Assembly (NCBI GenBank): GCA_035524275.1
Contig: DATKPC010000060.1
Coordinates: 1 to 23,591, forward strand
Source: DATKPC01 sp035524275
GTDB taxonomy: Bacteria; Pseudomonadota; Gammaproteobacteria; Burkholderiales; Burkholderiaceae_F
DNA: 23,591 nucleotides
Direction of reading: 5' to 3'
The position numbers and the translations under genes are program-made. The notes under the pieces are model-generated. The model ran no database searches. It was not told the origin of the DNA and saw nothing but the letters and a program-made list of their open reading frames with translations. Below are positions 1-6,861 of this stretch, one piece after another. Position 1 is the stretch's first letter. The number at the start of each line of letters is the position of its first letter.

Positions 1-30
1 GTCGTGGCCCGCCGCCGGGCGGGCCACGAC
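1..30 (-). terminator. Hairpin terminator after the BMP operon
   Basis: A perfect inverted repeat: a 13-bp stem (GTCGTGGCCCGCC, positions 1-13, pairing with 18-30) and a 4-base loop. It starts four bases beyond the stop codon of the binding-protein gene, the last gene of the minus-strand operon. Position and stem strength fit an intrinsic terminator. The window ends at the distal base of the stem, so a following T-run cannot be checked. Confidence 0.6.
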
Positions 31-34
31 GCGC

Positions 35-1114
35 TCACTTCGGCAGCTGCCCTTCGACGCCCTCGGCGTACCAGTTGATGCTGTCGATCTCCTTGTCGGT
101 GAGCGCCTTGCCCGCCGCGACCTTGACCGTGCCGTCGTTGCCCTTGATCGGGCCGGAAAAGACCGCGAACTTGCCCGCGGCGATCTCGGCCTTCTTGGCG
201 GCAACCGCCTTGCGCACGGCTTCCGGCAGTTCCGGGCTCACGGCGACCAGGTCGTTCATGCCTTCCTTGATGCCGCCCCAGACGTTGTCGTGCAGCGGCT
301 TGCCGTCGAGCGCCGCCTGCACCGCCCGGGTGTAGTAGCCGCCCCAGACCTCGACGTTCGACGCCAGGTGCGCCTTCGGCGCGTACGCCGACATGTCGGA
401 GTCCCAGCCGAACGCGTGGACGCCCTTGTCCTGCGCGGTCTGCAGCACGGCCGACGAGTCGGTGTTCTGCAGCAGCACGTCGGCGCCCTGGCCGATCAGC
501 GCCTCGGCGGCCTGCCGCTCCTTCGACGGGTCGTACCAGGTGTTCACCCACACGACCTTCGTCGTGATCTTCGGATTGACGCTGCGCGCGCCCATCGTGA
601 AGGCGTCGATGTTGCGGACGACCTCCGGGATCGGGAACGAGGCGACGAAGCCGAGGACGCCGGACTTCGAGACGTTGCCGGCGATGATGCCGGACAGGTA
701 CGCCGGCTCGTACATCCGCGAGTTGTAGATCGTCACGTTCGACGCCGACTTGAAGCCGGTCGCGTGGTAGAACTCGGTCTTCGGGAACGACTTCGCGACC
801 TTCAGCGTCGCGTCCATGTAGCCGAACGACGTCGTGAAGATGAGCTGGTTGCCCTTCGTCGCCAGGTCGCGGATGACGCGCTCGGCGTCGGCGCCTTCCG
901 GCACGTTCTCGACGAAGGTCGCCTTCACCTTGCCGTCGAGGTTCTTCTCGAGCGCCTTGCGCCCGAGGTCGTGCGCGAAGGTCCACCCGCCGTCGCCCAC
1001 CGGGCCGACGTAGACGAACGCGACCTTCAGCGGATCGGCCGCGCCGACCGCCGTCACCGCTGCGGCGCCGGCGGCGAAGATCGCGCCCGCGAGCCCGGCT
1101 TTCCATCTCTTCAT
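35..1114 (-). CDS. BMP-family ABC transporter substrate-binding protein
   Basis: Periplasmic binding protein of a BmpA/Med/PnrA-type ABC importer, a family that mostly binds nucleosides or purines; the ligand cannot be read from sequence. It has 359 residues. The N-terminus MKRWKAGLAG is followed by an Ala-rich hydrophobic segment and a likely signal-peptidase I site near AVGA/ADPL. There is no lipobox cysteine, so a soluble periplasmic protein is expected. The mature start (VAFVYVGPVGDGGWTFAHD) is the family hallmark, and WVNTWYDPSKE and GWDSDMS are typical later blocks. I chose the ATG at 1114 because GGAG lies 6 bases upstream; the frame stays open 20 codons further but with no matching signal-peptide start. 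It is last in the operon, 64 bases after permease 2, and is followed directly by a hairpin. Confidence 0.93.
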   Translation of the reverse strand: MKRWKAGLAGAIFAAGAAAVTAVGAADPLKVAFVYVGPVGDGGWTFAHDLGRKALEKNLDGKVKATFVENVPEGADAERVIRDLATKGNQLIFTTSFGYMDATLKVAKSFPKTEFYHATGFKSASNVTIYNSRMYEPAYLSGIIAGNVSKSGVLGFVASFPIPEVVRNIDAFTMGARSVNPKITTKVVWVNTWYDPSKERQAAEALIGQGADVLLQNTDSSAVLQTAQDKGVHAFGWDSDMSAYAPKAHLASNVEVWGGYYTRAVQAALDGKPLHDNVWGGIKEGMNDLVAVSPELPEAVRKAVAAKKAEIAAGKFAVFSGPIKGNDGTVKVAAGKALTDKEIDSINWYAEGVEGQLPK

Positions 1115-1178
1115 GTTCAACTCCATGGTGGTCATCATCGAAGTGGCTTCGAACGGAGGTTGCCGTGGCGGCACGCCT

Positions 1179-2102
1179 TCAGTCTCCGTCGAAGAAGGGC
1201 TTGCCCAGCGCCGCCGGCGCGTTGCGCCGGCGCGCCTGCTCGTTGGCCGACGTGGCGATCAGCACGACGATGGTCGCCAGGTACGGCAGGCTGGCCAGCA
1301 GGAACGTCGACACCTGGATGCCGATCGTCTGCAGGTACAGCCCCATCGCCGTAACGCCGCCGAACAGCAATGCGCCGACAGCCACGCGCACCGGGCGCCA
1401 CGTCGAGAAGACGACGAGCGCCAGGGCGATCCATCCGTTGCCGGACGTGAGGCCTTCCTGCCACATCTTGAACTGCGCCAACGCGTAATAGGAACCGGCC
1501 AGGCCGGCCATCGCGCCGCCGAACAGCGTCGCGCCGTAGCGCACCCGAGCAACCCGCATGCCGAGCGACCGCGCGACGGTGGGCGATTCGCCGACAGTCC
1601 GAACGACGAGGCCGAGTCGCGTCCGATAGAGGAACCAGGCGATCGCGACGATCGCGACCAGCGCGAAATACCCCACCGCGTTGAGCGAGAACAGCGGCCC
1701 GATCCCCGGGATGTCGGACAGGCCGGGCACCGGCAGGTCGTCGAACGTCGCCCGCGCCCGCGAACCCACGTAGTCGCGGCCGAGGAATGCGGACAGCCCG
1801 GTGCCGAAGATCGTCAGCGACAGACCGGTGGCGACCTGGCTTGCCTGCAGCGACAGCGTCAGCACTGCGAAGACGAGCGCTCCGGCGGCGCCGGCGCCGA
1901 TGCCTGCCAGCACGCCGGCGCCAAGGCCGCCGCCGTGCGCCGCCGCCATGAAGGAGGCGACCGCGCCCATCAGCATCATGCCTTCGAGGCCGAGGTTCAG
2001 CACGCCGGCGCGCTCGGTCACCAGTTCGCCGAGGGCCGCGAGCACGAGCGGCACCGCGGCCGCGAGCGCGCTGGCGACGAGCGGCGTCAGCGAACCGCTC
2101 AT
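1179..2102 (-). CDS. BMP-type ABC transporter permease (second, shorter)
   Basis: Inner-membrane permease of the branched-chain/ribose-type fold (BPD_transp_2), 307 residues, resembling the YufQ/NupQ-like subunit of nucleoside importers. Hydrophobic helices run throughout. The early segment GELVTERAGVLNLGLEGMMLMGA is the characteristic family block, and the central EAA-like region includes SLGMRVARVRYGATLFGGAMAGLAGSYY (seen at about 165-205). The start ATG at 2102 has AGGAG 8 bases upstream. It follows the larger permease by 58 bases and precedes the binding protein by 64. It should form a heterodimeric channel with the 369-residue permease upstream. Confidence 0.92.
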   Translation of the reverse strand: MSGSLTPLVASALAAAVPLVLAALGELVTERAGVLNLGLEGMMLMGAVASFMAAAHGGGLGAGVLAGIGAGAAGALVFAVLTLSLQASQVATGLSLTIFGTGLSAFLGRDYVGSRARATFDDLPVPGLSDIPGIGPLFSLNAVGYFALVAIVAIAWFLYRTRLGLVVRTVGESPTVARSLGMRVARVRYGATLFGGAMAGLAGSYYALAQFKMWQEGLTSGNGWIALALVVFSTWRPVRVAVGALLFGGVTAMGLYLQTIGIQVSTFLLASLPYLATIVVLIATSANEQARRRNAPAALGKPFFDGD

Positions 2103-2160
2103 CGGGATCGCTCCTCGTCGCGCCCGACGGGCGACGCGCGCAGGCAGTGGACGGGGGCGA

Positions 2161-3270
2161 TCATGTCTTGGCGGCCGCCGGCGCGGGCCGGGCGACGCGT
2201 TTCACGCGAAAGTTGATCAGCACCTCGCACCCCAGGAGGAACATCAGCAGCAGCCCCTGGAAGACGAGGCTGATCGCCTTGGGCAGCTGCAGCGTGATCT
2301 GCGCCGCCTCGCCGCCGAGGTAGAGCAGTGCCATCAGCAGCGCCGCCAGGGGAATGCCGAGCGGGTTCAGCCGGCCGAGCGCGGCGACGATGATCGCGGT
2401 GAAGCCGTAGCCCGGCGTCCAGCGGTCGTTGAGCTGGCCGAGCGGGCCCGCCACCTCGGTGACGCCGGCCAGCCCGGCGGCAGCGCCGCCGATGAGCATC
2501 GCGACCCATACCGTGCCGCGCGCTGAAAAGCCCGCATAGCGCGCCGCGCCGGGCGCCAGCCCGCCGACCTCGAGCTTGAAGCCCATGAACGTGCGCTGCA
2601 CGAAGAACCAGGCCAGCGGGATCGCGGCGAGCGTCAGGAAGATGGAGAGGTTGAGTCGCGTGCCGTCGAACCACGACCAGCCGAGGCTCGCGAGCAGCGG
2701 GAACAGCGCGTTGTCCTCGAAGCTCACCGTGAGCGGGAAATTGTTCGCCTGCGGGTCCTGCCACGGGCCGTAGACGAGGTACTTGACGACGAGGTTCGCG
2801 ACGTACGTGAGCATCAGGCTGACGAGGATCTCGTCGGCCTTCAGTTGCGCCCGGCAGAATGCCGTCAGCGCGGCCCAGGCCATCCCGCCGATCGCGCCGG
2901 CGATGATCATCAGCGGCAGCAGCGCCATGCCGATGTCGTGCTGGAAAGTGATCGCGAGCCCGGTGGCGAACGCGCCGCCGATGTACATCTGGCCCTCGGC
3001 GCCGATGTTCCAGACGTTGGCGCGGTAGCCGATCGCCAGCCCCAGCGCGATCAGGCACAGCGGCGAGGCCTTCAGCAGCAGTTCCGCGATGCCGTTCGCA
3101 TCGGACACCGGTTCGATGAAGAACGCGTGGAACGCCCGCGCCGGCGCCTGGCCGAGCGCGGCGAACACGGCCAGCCCGACGACGAGCGTGAGCGCGACCG
3201 CGAGGATCGGCGACAGCCATTGCATCGCGCGCGACGGGCGGGCGCGCCGCGTCAGCTGGAAGCCGATCAT
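2161..3270 (-). CDS. BMP-type ABC transporter permease (first, longer)
   Basis: Inner-membrane permease, 369 residues, matching the YufP/NupP-like partner of BMP-family importers. The N-terminal helix (WLSPILAVALTLVVGLAVFAAL) and the block YRANVWNIGAEGQMYIGGAFATG at about 85-107 are typical. A periplasmic loop containing WQDPQANNFPLTVSFEDNALFP separates the two helix groups. The later segment GARYAGFSARGTVWVAMLIGGAAAGLAG is the predicted contact region for the ATPase. Its ATG overlaps the TGA of the ATPase gene (ATGA, 3267-3270), so translational coupling is likely. Confidence 0.92.
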   Translation of the reverse strand: MIGFQLTRRARPSRAMQWLSPILAVALTLVVGLAVFAALGQAPARAFHAFFIEPVSDANGIAELLLKASPLCLIALGLAIGYRANVWNIGAEGQMYIGGAFATGLAITFQHDIGMALLPLMIIAGAIGGMAWAALTAFCRAQLKADEILVSLMLTYVANLVVKYLVYGPWQDPQANNFPLTVSFEDNALFPLLASLGWSWFDGTRLNLSIFLTLAAIPLAWFFVQRTFMGFKLEVGGLAPGAARYAGFSARGTVWVAMLIGGAAAGLAGVTEVAGPLGQLNDRWTPGYGFTAIIVAALGRLNPLGIPLAALLMALLYLGGEAAQITLQLPKAISLVFQGLLLMFLLGCEVLINFRVKRVARPAPAAAKT

Positions 3271-4808
3271 GCGACGCGCTCCGCCTCGGTCGCCGGAGCC
3301 GCGTCGCCCGCCCCGAAACCGCCCGCCATCCAGCGCCCGATCTCCTCGGCACCGGTCTCGTGGACGTCGCGCGCGGGGCTCATCCGGCCGCCCGCGATGA
3401 CCGCGACCCGGTCGCAGACTTCAAGGATCTCGCCGAGGTCCTCGGAGATCACGAGGATCGCGACGCCCTGCGCCGACAGGTCGATGAGCCGCTGCCGGAT
3501 CAGGGCGGTCGCGGCGACGTCGACGCCCCAGGTCGGCTGAGCCAGGATCATCACCCGCGGGCGCTGCTCGATCTCGCGTCCGACGATGAATTTCTGCAGG
3601 TTGCCGCCCGACAGGCTGCCGGCGGGCGCCTCCGGGCCGCCGCAGCGGACGTCGAAGCCGCTGATGCAGCGATCGGCATAGGCGGCGACCGCGCCCCGAT
3701 CGATGACGCCGCGGCGCACGAGCCGCTGGCCGTAGGCCGTCAGGAGCGCATTCTTCCGCAGGCTCATTTCCGGAACGGCGCCGACGCCGAGCCGCTCTTC
3801 GGGCACCAGCGTCAGCCCGCGGCTGCGGCGGGCGCCGGGGGAAAGCGCGCCGATCGGTTCGCCACAGAGCCAGATCGACTGCGCGTCGACGCGCGTTTCG
3901 CCGGACAGGGCGGCGAGCAGTTCGGCCTGGCCGTTTCCGGAGATGCCGGCGATCCCCAGCACCTCGCCGGCATGCACGCGAAGGCTGATCCCCGCCAGCG
4001 GCGTGCCGAACGGTCCCGCCGGCGGCGTGGCGAGCGCCGCAAGCTCGAGCGCGATCGCGCCCTCGGTCTTCGCGCGCCGCTGCATCTGCGGGAACGTGCG
4101 CCCGATCATCAGTTCCGCGAGGCGCCCCTCGGTTTCCTTCTGTGGATCGACTTCGCCGACGACGCGGCCCTGCCGGATGATCGTCGCGCGATGGCAAAGG
4201 CGCCGGATCTCCTCGAGCTTGTGGCTGACGTAGATGATCGCGGTGCCCTCGGCGGCGAGACGGCGCAGCGTCTCGAAGAGCTGGTCGACGGCCTGCGGCG
4301 TCAGGACCGAGGTCGGCTCGTCCATGATCAGCAGCCGGGGCGACTGCAGCAGGCAGCGGACGATCTCGACGCGCTGGCGCTCGCCGACCGAAAGGTGATG
4401 AACCTCCTGCCACGGATGCACCGGCAGGCCGTAGCGCGTCGCCGCCTCCTCGATGCGGCGCGCCAGCTCCCGCAGCGGGACGCGTTCCGGCAGCGCCAGC
4501 GCGACGTTTTCGACCGCGGTCACCGACTCGAAGAGCGCGAAGTGCTGGAAGACCATCGCGATCCCGCGCGCCCGCGCCTCGTTCGGCGAGGCGATCGGCC
4601 CCGCTTCGCCGCGCCACGTGATCGTCCCGGCGTCGGGCTGGACGGCGCCGTAGATGATCTTCATCAGCGTGCTCTTGCCGGCACCGTTCTCGCCGAGCAC
4701 GGCGTGGATCTCGCCGGCCCTGAACTCCAGGCTGACGCCGTCCAGCGCGCGCAGCGATGCGAACGTCTTCTCGATGCGCTCCAGGCGCAGCAGGCTCGGC
4801 TCGTTCAT
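3267..4808 (-). CDS. BMP-type ABC transporter ATP-binding protein, two fused nucleotide-binding domains
   Basis: Cytoplasmic ATPase of the importer, 513 residues, the usual size for the fused ribose/nucleoside class. Domain 1 has Walker A GENGAGKST (39-47), Q-loop glutamine 88, signature LSVGE (139-143), Walker B LLIMDEP (159-165) and the H-loop in YVSHKLEE (193-200). Domain 2 is degenerate at Walker A (ISGNGQAEL, 289-297, no GKS/T). It retains LSGGN (399-403), but the usual Walker B acidic residues are replaced by AQPTWGVD (423-430). This pattern is normal for BMP-type transporters, so only one site is expected to hydrolyse ATP efficiently. It is first in the operon. The only upstream sequence is the divergent intergenic region shared with the Cas6e-like gene. 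Confidence 0.94.
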   Translation of the reverse strand: MNEPSLLRLERIEKTFASLRALDGVSLEFRAGEIHAVLGENGAGKSTLMKIIYGAVQPDAGTITWRGEAGPIASPNEARARGIAMVFQHFALFESVTAVENVALALPERVPLRELARRIEEAATRYGLPVHPWQEVHHLSVGERQRVEIVRCLLQSPRLLIMDEPTSVLTPQAVDQLFETLRRLAAEGTAIIYVSHKLEEIRRLCHRATIIRQGRVVGEVDPQKETEGRLAELMIGRTFPQMQRRAKTEGAIALELAALATPPAGPFGTPLAGISLRVHAGEVLGIAGISGNGQAELLAALSGETRVDAQSIWLCGEPIGALSPGARRSRGLTLVPEERLGVGAVPEMSLRKNALLTAYGQRLVRRGVIDRGAVAAYADRCISGFDVRCGGPEAPAGSLSGGNLQKFIVGREIEQRPRVMILAQPTWGVDVAATALIRQRLIDLSAQGVAILVISEDLGEILEVCDRVAVIAGGRMSPARDVHETGAEEIGRWMAGGFGAGDAAPATEAERVA

Positions 4809-4913
4809 AGGGCGGAACAGGACACGGTCAACGTTCGCGCACCGGCCTTCCCGTCCGGTGCGCGCAGGGCGGCGTCGTGGCGCCGCTCCGGCGGATGCAT
4901 TGTCACGATCATC

Positions 4914-4945
4914 ATATTAGGCGCGCGCGATCTTCGCGCGGGCAA
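4914..4945 (-). promoter_or_regulatory. Candidate sigma-70 promoter of the BMP transporter operon
   Basis: Read on the minus strand, TAATAT (4919-4914) is a good -10 hexamer in otherwise GC-rich sequence. TTGCCC (4945-4940) is the nearest -35-like hexamer, but the 20-base spacer is longer than the optimum. Transcription would start near 4907, leaving a leader of about 100 bases before the ATPase start. The -10 is the stronger half of this call. Confidence 0.35.
4924..4940. promoter_or_regulatory. 17-bp palindrome, possible operator
   Basis: CGCGCGA, three bases TCT, then TCGCGCG: a perfect 7-bp inverted repeat. It fills the spacer between the candidate -35 and -10 of the BMP operon, where a repressor would occlude RNA polymerase. 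No local regulator gene is present, and CG-rich half-sites arise easily at this GC, so this is only a candidate. Confidence 0.3.
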
Positions 4946-5122
4946 CGTTGCGGAAAGCAAGAAGCGTGCGCCGCAGCGAGGGCGTCGAGCGCGCCGGCGA
5001 ACGGTCCGTGCGCCCGGTTGACTCATCGAAGGGATTCGAAAAGTGACGGATTTGCGTTATGAGACGACATGGCTCCGTCCCGATAAACCGGAAACACGAT
5101 CCGCGGATTCCGCGCAGCCCCG

Positions 5123-5827
5123 TTGCCCAGCTCAAAGACCCTCACGGACAAGCCGGCCGCCGGCGCGGGCCGCGGCCCCGATCGGCGCAAGTCCTCGACG
5201 CGAAGTTCCGGCGGGGAGTTCGTCCATTCGGTCCTGAGCTTCACGCGCCTCGAGATCCCGGAAGTCGAGGTCTTCGAGACCGTCGTGACCTTCGCGCCCG
5301 ACGTCGATCCGCTCGAGGCGCACGATCGCCTCGCCGCGGTGTTCGGGCACAAGGCCGGCGACGGGCACTTCATGTTCCGTGCCGACAGCGAGGCGGCGGG
5401 CCGCTACTGGGTCCAGTCGGTCGATCCGTGGCCGCGCTGGCCGGAGGGGGCGACGACGACGCTGGAGCCGTCGCGTCGCATCATCCAGCTCGAGGGCGGG
5501 CTGATGTACCAGTTCTCGCTCGTCGTCTGCACCGGGCGCGAGCGCATCGAAAATGGCCAGAAGCACATCGAGCCCTACGCCACGGCGGCGGAGTTCGAGG
5601 ACTGGTTCTCCGCGGTCGCGCCGGAGCAGGGGTTCAAGCTGCTGATGCACAGCGCCGCGGTCGACGTGCTGCGTTTCCGCCACGCCGGCAAGGGCTACAA
5701 GGTCGGTCTCGGCCGGCTCGACGGCGCGCTCGAGGTCGTCGAGGCCCAGCCGATGAAGCGCGCGATCCTGCGCGGCTTCGGCTCGCATCGGCGCCTGGGC
5801 CTCGGGATGCTGCAGTTGTCGCGCTGA
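5123..5827 (+). CDS. cas6e: Stand-alone Cas6e-like (Cse3/CasE) RAMP-fold protein
   Basis: Up to 234 residues; Cas6e proteins are about 200. Cas6e is the endoribonuclease that cuts type I-E CRISPR transcripts at repeat hairpins. Comparison from memory with E. coli and Thermus proteins shows matching blocks in order: DPLEAHDRLAAVFG (62-75), aligning His67 with the catalytic-position His; GHFMFRAD (81-88) for the FLFR strand; RYWVQSV (94-100); GGLMYQFSLVV (125-135) for the LxFRLRANP strand, with the NP lost; AEFEDWF (156-162); GALEVVEAQ (201-209); and the C-terminal glycine-rich RNA-binding loop RGFGSHRRLGLGMLQLS (217-233). No array, other cas gene or Cascade subunit is nearby. The start is uncertain: TTG at 5123 is the first available and lacks a clear ribosome site, and CTG at 5237 (residue 39) would still keep the whole fold. 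The function may be CRISPR-independent RNA binding or cleavage; this is inference. Confidence 0.72.
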   Translation: MPSSKTLTDKPAAGAGRGPDRRKSSTRSSGGEFVHSVLSFTRLEIPEVEVFETVVTFAPDVDPLEAHDRLAAVFGHKAGDGHFMFRADSEAAGRYWVQSVDPWPRWPEGATTTLEPSRRIIQLEGGLMYQFSLVVCTGRERIENGQKHIEPYATAAEFEDWFSAVAPEQGFKLLMHSAAVDVLRFRHAGKGYKVGLGRLDGALEVVEAQPMKRAILRGFGSHRRLGLGMLQLSR

Positions 5828-5929
5828 ACCGCGGCCGCGGCGCGCTCTCGGTCGCGGCACGTCGCGGCCTTGATTCCGCGGCGGATGCCCCGATCTATCG
5901 TCCTTTCTTCGGCGCGACGAGGTGGGTCC

Positions 5930-6796
5930 ATGTTGGAAGTCCATGAAGCGACGTTCGAGCGCGATGTCCTCGAGGCGTCGCGCGTCAAGCCGGTGCTGGT
6001 CGATTTCTGGGCGCCGTGGTGCGGGCCGTGCCGCGCGCTGGGGCCGCTGCTCGAGCGCCTGGAGACCGAGTTCGACGGTCGTTTCGCGCTCGTGAAGATC
6101 AATTCCGACGAGAATCCGGAGCTGTCCGCCGCGTTCGGCGTCCGGAGCATCCCGTTCGTCCTCGCGTTCGTCGACGGCAAGGCCGTCGACTCCTTCGTCG
6201 GCGCGCAGCCGGAGGGGGTCGTGCGCCGGTTCATCGAGCGGCGGCTGCCCGATCCGAGCGACGTCGAGCGGCGCAAGGCGGTCGATCTCCTCGCCGAGGG
6301 CCGGACGGACGACGCGATTGCCGCGCTGCGCGCGGCCGTCGCGCTGGCGCCGGCTGGCGACGAGGCGCGCCTCGACCTGGCCGGCGTGCTGCTGGACCAC
6401 GGCACGGCGCCGCCCGGCGAACGGCTGGACGAAGCGCGCCGCCTGCTGGATGGCGTTTCGCGAGCGGCGCGGCAGGAGGCGCGCTGGAAGGCCATCGACC
6501 TGCGTGCCCGCAGCCTGCGGCAGGCGGCCAGCCTGCCGGCGTCGGCCGCCCTCGAGGCGCGGATTGCCGCGGAGCCGTCCGACCTGCAGGCGCGCTTCGA
6601 CCTCGCGGAGCGTCACGTCGCCGCGCGCCGGTTCGAGGCCGCGCTCGAGCAGTTGCTCGAGATCGTCTCGCGCGACCGCGCGTTCGCCGACGACGGCGCC
6701 CGTCGGATGATGCTGTCCGTCTTTGAACTCGCTGCCGACCAGCCGGCGCTGGTCTCGGCATTCCGCCGGCGGCTCGCCGCGGTCCTCAACCGTTGA
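5930..6796 (+). CDS. cnoX: Thioredoxin-TPR co-chaperone (CnoX/YbbN family)
   Basis: A 288-residue cytoplasmic protein, the same length class as E. coli CnoX (YbbN), a chaperedoxin that protects oxidation-prone clients and passes them to GroEL or DnaK. The N-terminal thioredoxin domain (about 1-108) has the active site WAPWCGPCR with Cys31 and Cys34, and a cis-proline motif RSIPFVLAF. A helical TPR-like region fills about 115-288 (repeated AxxxLR/AxxDLAxxHxAxxRFEAAL patterns). The CXXC is intact, unlike the E. coli version, so thiol-disulfide activity is likely. The ATG at 5930 has GAGG about 8-11 bases upstream; an in-frame extension of 20 codons has no family similarity. It begins 102 bases after the Cas6e-like gene, and its stop touches the first possible start of dacB. 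Confidence 0.9.
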   Translation: MLEVHEATFERDVLEASRVKPVLVDFWAPWCGPCRALGPLLERLETEFDGRFALVKINSDENPELSAAFGVRSIPFVLAFVDGKAVDSFVGAQPEGVVRRFIERRLPDPSDVERRKAVDLLAEGRTDDAIAALRAAVALAPAGDEARLDLAGVLLDHGTAPPGERLDEARRLLDGVSRAARQEARWKAIDLRARSLRQAASLPASAALEARIAAEPSDLQARFDLAERHVAARRFEAALEQLLEIVSRDRAFADDGARRMMLSVFELAADQPALVSAFRRRLAAVLNR

Positions 6797-6861
6797 CCCG
6801 GCATCCCGGCGGAGTCGCGGGCGGCACGCCGCCGTCGCGCGCCGGTCGTCGGCTGCCTGCG

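Larger units (their letters stand above)
4809..5122. other. Divergent intergenic region between the BMP operon and the Cas6e-like gene
   Basis: A 314-base stretch without a convincing gene; the short open frames here have no family-like content. It holds the candidate BMP promoter and a 17-bp palindrome on the left half. On the right half are a TTGACT hexamer (5018-5023) without a good -10 partner and a GACGGA/TCCGTC inverted repeat (5045-5050 with 5074-5079). The sequence GATAAACCG lies at 5082-5090. The 3' part is less GC-rich than its surroundings (for example 5031-5060), as expected of a promoter or leader. Confidence 0.6.

Noticed and set aside
5167..5178. GGGCCGCGGCCC palindrome as a possible Cas6 target hairpin.
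   Set aside because: It has no loop, lies inside the first codons of the open frame, and such GC palindromes are common in this DNA.
5870..5899. TTGATT and TCTATC as a possible cnoX promoter.
   Set aside because: The -10 matches only three of six bases at the usable spacing; too weak to annotate.
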